Positions 1 through 10,935 of a stretch of DNA of 64,000 nt are shown here, in pieces. The stretch lies in the NCBI GenBank assembly GCA_020726505.1, contig JAHLEZ010000008.1, forward strand, positions 2,604,001 through 2,668,000, given 5' to 3'. Source of the DNA: Leptodontidium sp. MPI-SDFR-AT-0119. Its lineage: Eukaryota; Ascomycota; Leotiomycetes; Helotiales; Leptodontidiaceae. Under the pieces are notes generated by a model. The model did no database searches. It had not been told where the DNA came from and worked only from the letters and a program-made list of their open reading frames with translations. The translations under genes and the position numbers were made by a program. Position 1 is the stretch's first letter. The number at the start of each line of letters is the position of its first letter.

Positions 1-389
1 TCTTTGCTATCAATGCGAAAGATGACCCGGTAAGAAAGACCCTTTCCTGAGCCGGCTCAATCTGACATGTTTTAGATCGCAGTTGATGAAGCACTTCCAT
101 ACGAAGAAGTGAAGCAAACACCCTACGCTGTTCTATGTACCACGTCCCTGGGTGGCCATCTGTCATGGTTTGAGATTGGAGGTCACAGATGGCATGCTCG
201 ACCTGTAAGAAATACACTAGCATTTCAAAACTCTGCTAACTTGAAACATAGGCCGTCAACTTCTTGAACAAGATGGCATTTGAAATTGACATTGACCACG
301 TTGTTGATTCCGCCAAAGAACTGCCCTCAAAAGACCATTTGAGTCATGCCAGATTCCATCCAATGAACCGCAAATGGATGAACGAATGA
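1..389 (+). CDS. EMB8/YheT-family alpha/beta hydrolase, 3' end only
   Basis: This is the C-terminal part of a serine hydrolase of the EMB8/YheT/ABHD1-3 group. In yeast the group includes medium-chain fatty acid ethyl ester synthases/esterases. Three exons can be read: to 29, 76-204 and 252-389, with introns 30-75 and 205-251. The joined protein contains NAKDDPI, the block carrying the catalytic Asp, then CTTSLGGHLSWFE, the block expected near the end of the fold (GGH supplies the catalytic His). It ends in a short charged tail before TGA at 387-389. The Ser nucleophile elbow lies outside the window, so the start, length and any targeting signal cannot be judged. The family call is firm; the substrate is unknown. 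Confidence 0.82.
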
Positions 390-1090
390 TATCCGAATAA
401 GTTCCAAGACTTCATGTACAGTACAAATGTAAATAGACCATAGAATGTAGATACCACAGAGAGCGAGCAAATAGAAATAGACGTCCGGCTGGAGAAAATT
501 GATTTGATCCTGTACACCCGAAAGTACATCTCTCCAAGCAAAAAGTACGGAAACCCCGAAAACAGATTTCCAAGCGAAGCAAAGCAATTCAAAGCTTTCG
601 AATTTGAACCTCTGCTTAGACTACTAAACTCTCAAATCAATAAGTAATCTTTAAGACTCCCCCGTCTGTCGGTAAAGTAGACATAAAACCATCCCATCAA
701 ACTCAGCCCACCCAGCAAGCAAACAAGGCAAACACCCCTCGCTCGCTTCATGACGTTGACGTTCATCAACCAAATCCCCTCCAAATCCCGCTCTACTCCA
801 CTCACCAACAGCCAAACCCTTCGAGTTCAAGCATCACATTTTATTTTCGCAAATGTGACCACCACATCTAACTGTCCAAAGAAATGCACACCTCAGGCGG
901 TCTTCGAAGTGAAGAGGCAAGCGACGCGGCGTGGGAGGGTGGAAGGGGGGCTGTTGCTGGTGCTGCGAAGGTATTACTTTTTCTCAATTACTTACTTAAA
1001 GGCCTTGGTGGTGGTGTCAAGAGGAGAGGATAGGAAAAAGGAGAGCGGGAGGTGGAGAGAAGGTATTTTACGAGTTTGGGGAGAAGGCTG
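390..1090. other. Intergenic region
   Basis: About 700 bases between the hydrolase and the next small gene. Short open frames on both strands lack start context, splice logic or recognisable motifs. The stretch probably holds the 3' UTR of the hydrolase and the promoter of the following gene. No repeat or RNA gene was seen. Confidence 0.5.
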
Positions 1091-1513
1091 ATGAGAATGC
1101 AGTGGGGGTTCTTCGCTGCTGTGTTAGGCGGTGCTGGATATACGATATCGCCAATTTATAGAGGCTTGACTATTCAGTTCAAAGTGTTAGTTTCCCCCCT
1201 TCTCGTGCATATGAGTTGTTTGCTTATGAGATTTGTAGGTTTTTACAGATGTCAGGTACGAAGCTCTAGATTTTGCTCATGCTCTTTTGATACGAGGATG
1301 CGAGAATGTGTCATGGGATGTTTAAAGCGGGTGTCTGGCTGACTTGAAGACTTTCCAGGCATGATTCTTGGTGCTTGCTTAGAAGCTGATCACAGAGTGA
1401 GAGAATATGAAGCGAAAATACGGATGCAGAAACGCCTACTGAGGGATCGAGCCGTATGGGAGAGTTACGAGAAAGAATTTGAGGATGAACCTCCCGCGAA
1501 GAAGGATAGGTGA
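1091..1513 (+). CDS. small conserved fungal membrane protein, 88 aa, three exons with a 17-nt microexon
   Basis: Three exons, 1091-1185, 1239-1255 and 1359-1513, join in frame to an 88-residue protein. The N-terminal third has a hydrophobic stretch (WGFFAAVLGGAGYTISPIY). The middle reads LTIQFKVFLQMSGMILGAC, followed by a charged helix (EADHRVREYEAKIRMQKRLL) and an acidic tail. The layout recalls small mitochondrial inner-membrane proteins of the HIG1/Rcf type, but I cannot assign the family firmly. The second exon is only 17 nt, so the gene is invisible to single-frame scanning; the frame closes exactly (267 nt including stop), which supports the model. The gene lies between the hydrolase and RFC4, with its stop 205 nt from the convergent stop of RFC4. 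Confidence 0.68.
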
Positions 1514-1717
1514 GATGGGATGGGATTGGTGATGCACATATGTACTGTATGAAACCAGACGAACGTACGAATACCCCTAATGGCGTGGCCTAGAAATCTC
1601 ATCAATTTGCAATCATTTTGACTCGATACGCCAAGCTAGCAAGCAGTCTTGCAAATAACTCATAACATAACACGCCCCCAACGCCTCCCAATGCCCCCCT
1701 TCATAAACCAGCCGTCA

Positions 1718-2886
1718 TCACTTCGCAGCAATGAACTGCCTCGAATCCATATTCAGCTTCGCCAACCTAGCCACACACCCACTAAGCTGCAACAGCGTCT
1801 GCACACCCTCCAGGATCTTCATATGTGTGAACCCAATCTCTTTAATAAACTCCAACTTCGAATGCTCACTCAATGTCGGTATCGTCTTCGTAACCCTGAA
1901 CATCGTACTGATGATATCGTGGCTCGAGTATCCCAAATCCCACAACTCCTTCAACGTCTCCAACGCGGCGTCCACTTTGCCCTCGTAGCACGCCTTGAGC
2001 ATGGCCTGGACTTTAATAGGATGAGGCGAGTCAACGACTTTGAATACATTGTCTCCACTCACGAACCCGAATCCCGCCCATGTAGACTGCAAGTTGTTAA
2101 TAGCCTGTCGCATGTCCCCCTCTGCGCTGAACACCAAAGCAGCCAATCCATCCTCGCTATATTCCACCTTCTCCGCCTCGATAATCTGCAGTAACCTCTT
2201 CACAACCTGAGCGTCTGTAAGGCGGGAGTATCGCAGAATAGCACAACGCGATTGCAGAGGCTCGATGATCTTGTTCGACTGGTTGCACGCGAATGCGAAG
2301 CGGGTGGTCGAGGAGTAGATTTCCATCGTTCGTCGGAGCGCTTGCTGCGCGCCAGATGTCATACTGTCTGCTTCATCGAGGATAACGAGTTTCTGACGAC
2401 CTTGTGGAAGAGTAACTTTCTTCTGCGCGAAGCCCTTGATACGGTTCCTTACTACGTCGATACCTGATCGCATATGTCAGAATCCCGTATGCGTACTCGC
2501 GAGTAGCCAGCAAACCTCTCTCATCACTAGCGTTCAATTCCAGAACAGCTTCCTTATATGAATCACCCAACAACTGTCTCGCAAGACACAGTACCGATGT
2601 CGTCTTCCCAATACCCGGCATGCCAGAGATAATAACATGCGGCATATTCCCATCTTTCGCAATGATCTTCAGCCGCTCGATCGTCTCGGTATTGCCCACC
2701 ACATCGTCGAGGAATACAGGTCGATATTTCTCAACCCTGCCAGTGTCAGTTTTCTGGGAGGCACAGGAAATGCTGCACTTACCATGGTAATTCGTAGTTG
2801 GCGACTCCGTTAGTGTTGGCTTTGAGAACCTTCTTCGCTGCTGAGGTGGACGATTCGCCCTTTTCTTCGCCTTTGGTGATCGCCAT
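1718..2886 (-). CDS. RFC4: replication factor C subunit 4 (human RFC2 type), AAA+ clamp-loader ATPase
   Basis: A small subunit of the nuclear clamp loader, which uses ATP to load PCNA onto primer-template junctions for replication and repair. Exons on the minus strand are 2886-2783, 2736-2516 and 2463-1718, giving 356 residues, the usual size. Visible motifs are KYRP near residue 38, Walker A GMPGIGKT at about 73-80, NASDERG (spanning the second intron), Walker [10 protein letters not shown], and the arginine-finger SRC box in [10 protein letters not shown]. The C-terminal stretch with [16 protein letters not shown] matches human RFC2/yeast Rfc4 better than the RFC3 or RFC5 paralogues. The start at 2886 gives a short charged N-terminus before the VEKYRP block. 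The gene is divergent from the chitinase at 3221. Nothing looks damaged. Confidence 0.95.
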
Positions 2887-3220
2887 GTCGTTGAAGTGTT
2901 GGTGGAATAGATTCGTCGCGTCAACGACGCGGTCTAGAAACAGCTTTACGCGATACAAAAGATACAGTCCACGTGACCGCACACCCCTCGACTTCGTGTT
3001 GAATCGGAGGCTGATATATCCAGCATTTCTAGAGCCTCGGAAACCTATTCAGAAGGAGGCATGCAACACAGTCCATTTTCTTGCCAAATATATCGAGCTT
3101 GATGCTGGTTTAGTCCAATTTGTTTCCATTGGGCAGAACTTTCTTCCTCGACCAGGTCGAGTCAACCTGTTCTTTCACGCATGTAACAAGTCGGACTAAG
3201 CACAATTCAAGTCTGTCATC
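2887..3220. promoter_or_regulatory. divergent promoter region of RFC4 and the chitinase gene
   Basis: The 334 bases between two outward-facing start codons must contain both 5' regions. No specific binding site can be assigned. An MCB-like element (ACGCGT), which might be expected for a replication gene, was not seen intact; near 2918-2933 there are only CGTCG/CGCGG-type CG-rich words. Confidence 0.4.
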
Positions 3221-4556
3221 ATGTTCCTTTCATATTTCACATCCATTTTGGTCATGGCTACTCTAGCCAATGCAAGATACATTATGTACTTGACTGGGTA
3301 TGTGATTCTCTCCAATTTAAGACCCTTCACTAAATCATTGGGTAGGCAACACAACAACGTTCCAGAGCCAGGCATGGTATCTGAAATAACTCATGTTGCA
3401 ATTGCATTCATGCAATCTTCGACATTCAATCAAGAGAACCCCTCCGCCTGGCCTTTCTTCACCACGGTTGAAGAAGTACGTTCGAAGTTCGCTAAAGGGA
3501 CATCCATCATGGTTGCGATTGGGGGATGGGGAGATACGGGCTTTCCAAAAGCTGCTGAGACGGAAAGTAGCAGAAAGCTTTTTGCGAAGAATGTGAAAGC
3601 CATGGTTGATTACACAGGAGCGGATGGTTGTTCTCCATCCCCCAGATTAACTGTCGTTATTAACTTCAGCTAGGTGTGGACGTAGATTGGGAATACCCAG
3701 GGTATGTTCCGCCCCTAAAACACCTCCATGTGACTGACAAATTGGCAGAGGAAATGGCGAAGACTACAAGCAAATCCCCAATTCTGAGAAAGAATGGGAA
3801 ATCATAGCCTATCCACTTCTTCTTGCTGAAATCCGATCAGCCTTAGGTCCATCCAAGGTCATCTCAGCAGCCGTGCCAGGGCTTCGCCGAGACATGTTGG
3901 CATTTACCAAGTCTACAATCCCATCGATCAGCAAGTCTGTAGACTTCCTCAATATCATGACCTACGACCTCATGAACCGCCGAGACACCGTCACGAAGCA
4001 CCACACCGGCATTGAACTTTCCCTAGATGCCATCGACGCTTACTTGGAGAATGGTCTAGCTCCGGAGAAATCCAATTTAGGCTTTGCCTTCTATGTCAAA
4101 TGGTTCAAGACCGATCCGGATGGAAATTGCTCTGCGAATTTACCTATTTGTAAGACTGTCCTGATGGAAGACCCAAAGACAGGAGCAGATCTTGGGCAAG
4201 CTGGAGCATTTTCCTGGATCGACAATGTTCCATCTGAACTTGAGCACTCCTTCTCCAGAGCTCTGGAGAAAGGGACCTATGACGAAGTACACGGAGGACA
4301 TTATTACTGGGACAAAAATGAGAACATTTGGTGGACATGGGACACACCCGATGTTATTATGAAGAAGTTTCCCCAGATTATGGAGAAGCGGAAACTTGGT
4401 GGGGTGTTTGCATGGGGTCTTGGGGAAGATTCCAAGGATTGGGGTCACCTGAAAGCGTTGACGGCTGGTGTCAAGAAGCACCAATTGGTGACACAAACTT
4501 TGAAATCCCTACCGCTGGAAGCTACAGATACCCCGATCTACAGGGACGAACTATAG
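3221..4556 (+). CDS. secreted GH18 chitinase
   Basis: Hydrolyses beta-1,4-N-acetylglucosamine polymers outside the cell. Four exons, 3221-3297, 3346-3626, 3674-3701 and 3749-4556, give 397 residues. The N-terminus is a likely signal peptide (hydrophobic segment ending near ANA, residues 1-18). The catalytic GH18 signature DxxDxDxE is complete at residues 119-126 (DGVDVDWE), with the general acid Glu126. It is reconstituted only after removing the intron at 3627-3673, and a 28-nt third exon carries it. Later blocks typical of the barrel are MTYDLMN and GGVFAWGLGEDS near the C-terminus. No chitin-binding or GPI module follows. Roles could be wall remodelling, nutrition or mycoparasitism; the sequence does not decide between them. 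Confidence 0.92.
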
Positions 4557-4936
4557 GAAACTGCTATTTCAGCCTTATCAAACTCCCAGCCATCGAGACC
4601 GATCTCCATATCTTGGCTAAAACTTTGAAGCCTACCAGCAGTTCAACCTAATGCGTCAAGATACACCATGCCTTGGCAGCTGAAGAGCGGCTTGATATTT
4701 TCTTCATATACATCCAATGAGTGCAGAAACTCACTCTCGTGATGTTATGCAGGTGGTCGGAGTTACTGAAGTTTCCCATCTTGGCTGTTCAGCCTCAAGA
4801 TACGAAAGTGCCCCCCTTTCCCGTTCTTCGTTTCTCGCAGGTAGGTCATAAATCTCTCTACTGTCCACCTTTCAAACTCCAAATCTTGTCTTACACTCTC
4901 GAATTTTACTGCATCACTTACAGAGCAAAGTTCAAG
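4557..4936. other. Intergenic region between chitinase and Cys-rich surface protein genes
   Basis: 380 bases that probably hold the chitinase terminator and the promoter and 5' leader of the next gene. An open frame continues upstream from 4937 to 4721 without an ATG in good context, so it was treated as leader. Nothing else was recognised. Confidence 0.45.
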
Positions 4937-5677
4937 ATGTTTTCGACAAATTCGCAATTCCAATTGTCTCCATTCATAGCAATTTTATTTGCATACCTGG
5001 GTAGGTCTGCAACAAGCGCATCAGGCCCAACAGCCTACATCTCACTCGCCGCATCACCAGCCTACGCAACAATGCATCCCTGTGCAGCAACTTGTCTCGT
5101 TTACCAAGGGATATGGAGTTGTCCCTTCAACAGTGGCTACTACGATTTGGGCCTTGAGTTATCATGCGGATGCAGTCCCCAGAACTTCTGTTACTGCGAC
5201 TCAAAGCCTTCCGCTGCCGCTTCCGCTTCATCATATATTTCCTCCTGTGCCAGTAACGGCTGCGGTGCGGACTTTCCGGACGAGGTCACCAGCGCGATAG
5301 ATCTCTATAACGGATACTGCTCCACTGCAAATGTCGCTGCTGCTGTGCAGACGAGTGCACCAAGCGTTACTCCCAACACCTCGACAGCAAAAAGTACTCC
5401 AGTAGCCAACTCACCGAATACAAATCTTGATGCGAATGCGAATGATTCTTCATCATCAACCAGTGGTCTCATCACTGGGCAGACCTCACCACCTGAGACT
5501 TCGAGTGCGACCACTAGTGAGAAGAAGGGACTGGCGCAATTAGATGTCATTGCTTTGGCTGTTGGACTAGGCGTGGGTTTGCCGAGTTTGTTGTTGGCGT
5601 TAGCTACTTTTTGTTTGCAGAGGAAGAGGAAGGAAAAGCAGAATAGGGTGACCACGGAAATTCACTATGTGAAGTGA
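4937..5677 (+). CDS. Cys-rich extracellular protein with Ser/Thr stalk and one C-terminal membrane segment
   Basis: Intronless, 246 residues from ATG 4937. An N-terminal hydrophobic segment (FIAILFAYLGRS) looks like a signal peptide. A domain with regularly spaced cysteines follows: HPCAATCLVYQG, WSCPFNSGYYD, LSCGCSPQNFCYCDSKP and SSCASNGCG. Its form is like CFEM or related fungal eight/ten-Cys wall proteins, but the spacing is not canonical CFEM. Then come a Ser/Thr/Asn-rich stalk, one transmembrane helix near residues 200-227, and a basic cytoplasmic tail (RKRKEKQNR). This layout suits a surface sensor or wall-anchored protein. An earlier in-frame start would remove the signal peptide from the N-terminus, so 4937 was preferred. 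The exact function is not known. Confidence 0.8.
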   Translation: MFSTNSQFQLSPFIAILFAYLGRSATSASGPTAYISLAASPAYATMHPCAATCLVYQGIWSCPFNSGYYDLGLELSCGCSPQNFCYCDSKPSAAASASSYISSCASNGCGADFPDEVTSAIDLYNGYCSTANVAAAVQTSAPSVTPNTSTAKSTPVANSPNTNLDANANDSSSSTSGLITGQTSPPETSSATTSEKKGLAQLDVIALAVGLGVGLPSLLLALATFCLQRKRKEKQNRVTTEIHYVK

Positions 5678-6461
5678 GGAAGGGTTAGATAAGTTGGTGG
5701 GTGGTTTGATGGATTGTGAGATGGAAGCTCTTCCTTGGGCAAGAGTCCTCAAAAAACTTTGACACAATGCTAACTTCTATGCTGCTGCAGCAGTGACGAT
5801 TTAATGTGATCGGAAGTGGAGTTACGGCTCTTGATATTCAATTCAATTCTAATATTTCAAACCTCTTTCAGTACACAAGCAGAACCATCAGGACAGACCG
5901 CGCCTTTAACTACAAGAGACTGTCAAAGCAACTTTAGACTTGACTGAACCTTCACTAACAGCAACATCGGTAACGAAACTAGGTAAATCTACAGACTATG
6001 CCCATGCATGACATGGCCGGCCACGCGAATAGGAATGCTCTGAACACAAACTCCAATCGTACCATATTTTCTGCTCTTCTCAGAGCACCATACACTTGCA
6101 CTCACGTTAGGGAGTTCAGCGCAGACAAACATACAAATGCATATATCAACATCATCAACAGAGAATATCTGGCAAAGCAGCACTGGAATCTGGCGGCCAT
6201 GACTGGTAATCCGGTGCCGCTTTTCTGTCATGCTCCTGGGCAGATTCGGAGCTCGCTCCAGACAATCTTTATCAGGCGCCAAGGCGGTCCACTTCTCATC
6301 AACTTCCTAATCGGATTGGAACGCGTACTACTCCTCCAGAATAGACACATCATGAGAATATATCAGAGATGCGCCCATGAGAATACATTATCCCACCATC
6401 AGCATTGATCAGCATCCTCAAAAATCGCCTGACTCTCGAACGAGACTCGTACCCTCCAGCC
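5678..6461. other. Intergenic region
   Basis: About 780 bases downstream of the surface protein and upstream of the FAD oxidoreductase. A possible upstream in-frame start for the next gene exists near 6405. Otherwise only non-conserved short frames are present. Confidence 0.45.
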
Positions 6462-8113
6462 ATGGATAAACGCGAAGATGTCTTTCCCGTGCCCAATGCA
6501 ACTCTACCGTATTGGAGAACCGAACTGCATAAAAATGATAGCATTCGCTCAACCGAAGAACTTCCCAAAGAGTGCGACGTCTTGATCGTCGGCGCTGGGC
6601 TTTCGGGAGTGTCAACAGCATATCATCTACTCGATGACAATCCTTCCCCGCCATCTGTCGTCCTTCTCGAAGCAAGAGAGATTTGCTCAGGTGCAACAGG
6701 AAGAAACGGTAGCTATGTGACATATCCGATTTGTGACTTTCCAGATGCTGATCGTGTGCAGGCGGTCATGTCGCGAGGTCGTGGGGTGCTGTGGGGAAAT
6801 TCTCGAAGGAATATGGCATAGATATGGCGAGAGAGCTGTCGTCATTTGTGATTGATCAAAGCTATGCCATGAAGGCAACTGTTGATAAGGAGAAACTGGA
6901 CTGCGATGCGTTGTTGACTAGGTATATGGAAGTATACCTAGTCCAGTCTGAAGCAGATGATGCAAAGCAGGTCTTCGGTGAACAATTGAATGCGGGGTCC
7001 AAGTATGTGGAAGATGTGAACTACATCGGGCCGGATTATGTTGAGAGAGTAAGTCGCAAGTCAGGCTTGAAATGACGAAAAGGGCCTCTGATGACATTAA
7101 CAGGTATCTGGAGTCAAAGGCGCCAAAGCCGGGATTACAATGACTGCGCTTCAGCTTTGGCCGTACAAATTTGTTACTACGCTACTTTCCCGACTTCTGG
7201 AGAGAACGTCCATCAACGTTCAGACCCACACTCCAGTGACTTCCATCTCAGCCTCCGAGGACGGGAAGTCAGCTGTTCATACACCCCGAGGATCCATCCA
7301 GGCCAAGAAAGTTGTTTTTGCAACAAATGGCTATACCGTAGGAATAGCACCTAAGTTTGCAAAGAAGATCGTTCCTTGGAAAATCACTTGTTCTCACATC
7401 AGCACTCTCACAGATACAGCTCATCAGCCACCTCACCTCAACCATACCTATGGGCTGAACTTCGCTGATGGTAGTCGAGACTATCTCATCCCGAGACCTG
7501 ACGGTGGAGTGATATGTGGCGGCGCCAGCAACTCCTACATTGATGACCGGATGTCATGGGAGAACAACTGGGGTGACAGCACGCTCCACGAATCTGCTCG
7601 ACCTCATTTCGAGACCGTAATGCAGAACAACTTTAGAGGCTGGGAGGACAGCGGAGCAGCTGTTGATTATCTCTGGACGGGAAGTAAGCATTTCCAGCTT
7701 TCATAAGCCACATCGCGATTCACGCTGAACGATGGAATCAGCTGACTCCCTTCTAGTCATTGGCCATACAGCTGATGGCTTACCACATTGCGGGAAGATT
7801 CCAGGTCAAGAGAATCATTTCATCTTAGCGGGTTATAATGGCGGCGGGGTAAGTCATCTCTCCTTCCTACCAGCGCTTTCCTCATGCGTGTGATCTATTG
7901 GGAGGAATATACGGGAATGAAGTTTCGTTCCTTAGGTGAAATATCAACCAATGAATTTGCTGACACGAAATCCTTTAGATGGCGATGATTTTTCTCACTG
8001 CCAAAGGGATCGCGAAGATGATCCGAGAAGACGTCCCGTTCGAGGAGAGTGGCATTCCAAGCTTCTTCAAGACAACAGAGGAACGGCTCATGAAAGATGC
8101 CTTTCTGGCCTGA
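6462..8113 (+). CDS. FAD-dependent oxidoreductase of the DAO/glycine oxidase fold (PuuB-like)
   Basis: A flavoprotein amine or amino-acid oxidase-type enzyme. Five exons, 6462-6708, 6762-7048, 7104-7683, 7757-7848 and 7979-8113, total 1341 nt and give 446 residues. The Rossmann motif VLIVGAGLSGVS lies near residue 40. Splicing the first intron creates the family block TGRNGGHV, which the unspliced frame destroys. Further hallmarks are VVFATNGYT, the LIPRPDGGVICGG block, and a C-terminal TADGLPHCG...AGYNGGG segment that closes over the flavin. No signal peptide is visible, so it is probably cytosolic or peroxisomal; the C-terminus (AFLA) is not a peroxisomal signal. The substrate (gamma-glutamylputrescine, sarcosine or another amine) cannot be told. 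Confidence 0.9.
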
Positions 8114-9335
8114 GAATTAGCATCCCCCCACTCAGCAATCTGCTCACTTGCCACTCCGTACACTATTCCGCAAAGAAATCCCCAAGGGATCCTTCGAAAG
8201 ATCCGAAGAGTTGGCACCAAGCCGATATTACTAGTATCTCAGTACGAACCAAACTTTATTCCTCAGCCTGTTAGATCCTGAGCAAAGTGCAAAGTCTGAT
8301 TTTGGTCTCTTCCCGCGCCCCCCGCATCTGTACGAGCCTACTGGTGTAAGCATTCTATCCTGGCAGCGCATTTCCCACAAGTAGCTGCAGATACTCCAAC
8401 ACTGATCACGTGTGGCATCTTATTATTTGAGATTTTTACCACCCGCGTTCTTTGTGCTATCACACTTGTCGGAGCATGGCTAGATTCCAAATCTACTCAT
8501 CAGCCACGGACGGCGCTGAAGGATTCTGCCTTTGCCGTGCTCCGGGCGGGGCCCATTCATTCCACACTGGGGTCAGATGCTTGGTCTTTCTTATTGCGCC
8601 GTTAGGATTTCCAAGTAGGAATGCGCTGCTGTTGTGTGGCACACACATTCCGAGAGCCTTGAGATCGGAAAGCTCACGAGCCGAAACAATGTTTGTAAAC
8701 ATTTTGGCAGGGTGTGTGTGGTGCGTGGCACTCGATTTAGATTGTTTGTTCGGAAGGTTGATTCGCTAAACCTCGCCACACCTGGTCGGTGGCTGGATGA
8801 CCATCCAATTACTGATCCGCTTCGTGCTGTTAGCCCAATCAGAATACCAGATAGTATTTTAGGCCTTACTCTAGTCCCGTCAGCCTTGCAGTAGGCATCC
8901 TGCACTTGCGCAGACTCAGCCCTCCCGCATTTCCTGATTTAGGCCAGATGCACGTCTGACAAGAACTAAGAACTAAGAGCTTCGACTTCGCCAACGGCGT
9001 CTATCATTGCGGCCGCCTTTCTGGGGCCTCACCCCCCCACCACCTTACCAACATCTCGAAATAGCCGCTACCAATGGGAGCTTGCAGAAGTTGCAGAGGT
9101 TGGCAAGTAAGTGTACTGCAGTCATCATGAGACATAAAGTATATATTCATCCCATCCCACCATGCATTTCCACTCTCCATCAAACAATCAAACCAACAAA
9201 AACAACATTTCCTAAAGTATTTTTTCCTTAAGTCTTTTTCCTTATATCAATCTTTGGATATCTATCATTCTTCTTTCTGCTTTTGCTGTCCTCCTCAGAC
9301 CTCACCAGATCAAATCTATCTATCAATCTTTCAAA
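8114..9335. other. Intergenic region, probable promoter of the cupin gene
   Basis: 1.2 kb without a supportable gene. The last 250 bases before 9336 are pyrimidine-rich with CAAT/CATTTCC-like runs, as expected for the leader of a strongly expressed secreted protein. A NotI-like GCGGCCGC lies near 9009. No repeat or RNA gene was recognised. Confidence 0.5.
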
Positions 9336-10127
9336 ATGCAGTTCACATCCATCATCGCCTCTGCCATCCTGGCCTACGTCGCTGTCGCCGCTCCAACTTA
9401 CGAGCCATCTGCCACTTCTTCAGCTTCTTCAGCTCCTCCAGCACCAACAACCACCGTTGCTCCCCCACCACCAGCACCAACCGGACCAAGTCTCACTTCC
9501 CAACTTTTCATCGCCGACACCGCCGTTGACCGCTTCGCTCTCCTCCCCAAGGACGACCAGTTCAAGTTCCCATTCGGTGACCCAGCTAAGAAGGGCAAGG
9601 GAGGCAACGGTGGTGATCTTATTGCCGCAAACCGCAAGACATTCCCAGCACTCGTCGGCACTGGATCAGGCATGGCAGTTGGATTCTTGGGAGCTTGCGG
9701 CTTCAACACTCCTCATGTTCATCCTCGTGCTACCGAACTCCAAATCGTCACTCAAGGCAAACTTGAGGTCGAGATGGTCCCCGAGAACGGCGTCTTCAAT
9801 ACCCCCGGCGACGCAAAGTCCGGCCGCAGAGTCATCAAGAACACCGTCAACCAGTTCGAGATGATGCCTTTCTACCAGGGCTCCGTCCACACCCAATTCA
9901 ACCCCACCTGCGACGACACCGTCTTCGTCGCCTCTTTCAACTCCGAGGACTTCGGAGCTGGACAGGTCGCTGACGAGCTCTTCTCCTTCTCACCCAATGT
10001 GGTCACGGCTGCTTTCGGAGAGGCTATCAACGGCGCTGATGTCGATGCTTTCAAGAAGGCAATCCCAGTCTCCATCGCCAAGGGTGTCGAGGAGTGCCTC
10101 AAGAAGTGTAACATTGCGAAGCGTTAA
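9336..10127 (+). CDS. secreted spherulin-1/germin-like cupin
   Basis: Intronless, 263 residues. The N-terminal 19 residues form a clear signal peptide (IIASAILAYVAVAAP), followed by a Ser/Ala/Pro-rich low-complexity linker to about residue 50. The rest is one cupin domain. Motif 1 reads CGFNTPHVHPRATELQIVTQ, with the two His and one Glu expected to bind a metal. Motif 2 is degenerate, with FYQGSVHTQFNPTC supplying the later His. Proteins of this group are Physarum spherulin-1 homologues; in fungi they are abundant secreted or sporulation-associated proteins of uncertain enzymatic role. Codon use is strongly C-ending, unlike most neighbours, which fits high expression. Confidence 0.9.
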   Translation: MQFTSIIASAILAYVAVAAPTYEPSATSSASSAPPAPTTTVAPPPPAPTGPSLTSQLFIADTAVDRFALLPKDDQFKFPFGDPAKKGKGGNGGDLIAANRKTFPALVGTGSGMAVGFLGACGFNTPHVHPRATELQIVTQGKLEVEMVPENGVFNTPGDAKSGRRVIKNTVNQFEMMPFYQGSVHTQFNPTCDDTVFVASFNSEDFGAGQVADELFSFSPNVVTAAFGEAINGADVDAFKKAIPVSIAKGVEECLKKCNIAKR

Positions 10128-10935
10128 ATCACTCCTCGTAATCGTTTACTCTCTTCAAACAGTACATCATGTCACGACCACAATTCACGACAGGGAAAAC
10201 GGGGACTGGAGCATTAAAATAGATACGGCAGCGACGCCACGGCATTTTTGGATCATAGCATTGCATTTTGGTTTTTGGTTTTGGGTAGCATAGCGTCTTT
10301 GGAGTTTCACAGCATAGCGGCAATTTTTGGGATCATTTTACATCATCGCTGGCGTTCTTTTTGATTTTTTCAGTGGTGGTGGATAACAAGGGGAGAGGAG
10401 TAGAGTTGAGAGGAGTGGAGTGGAGAAGATCACTCGTTACCTAATGTTTTTATTCTATTGGGATGAGTTTGGTGGAGGGAGCAGTATAGTTTAGAAGCAG
10501 AGATAAAATCCAATCGAGTTGCTTCTCTCGAAATCCAGATTCCCTGCTTCTTTCTCTTCCTACTTTTGTATTGTGATTTCTCATGGGTTGGCTCCAATAT
10601 CCAGCCTTGCTTGGGGAACATTTTTATTGAAATACATGGAACAAGGTTAAACGAGTGCTTTCACTTTCGGTCAAGGCGGTTTGCTCTTGCTATGCAATAT
10701 CAGCACTTCAGTCAAGGGGATCAATATCAAGTGCCTTTGGGAAACTCGATCACATTTCCACGTGCTGACTTACGAATCACCATTCTCATCAACTTCAAAT
10801 TTTCTCTACGGAAAACCCTAGAAATGTTCTAACATCTATATACTCTGTATCAAAAAGGAACAACGTCTTGCCTCTTAGTTTTACAGAACAACAAAGGATA
10901 CCATCACATGCGGATCAACACTCAATATTCGCCTC
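10128..10935. other. Intergenic region downstream of cupin gene
   Basis: About 800 bases. The first half is GT-rich and likely the 3' UTR and terminator of the cupin gene. The second half leads to the end of the convergent monooxygenase relic. No gene supported. Confidence 0.45.

Noticed and set aside
1649..2194. 181-codon plus-strand frame
   Set aside because: It lies opposite the RFC4 exons and is a shadow of their codon bias.
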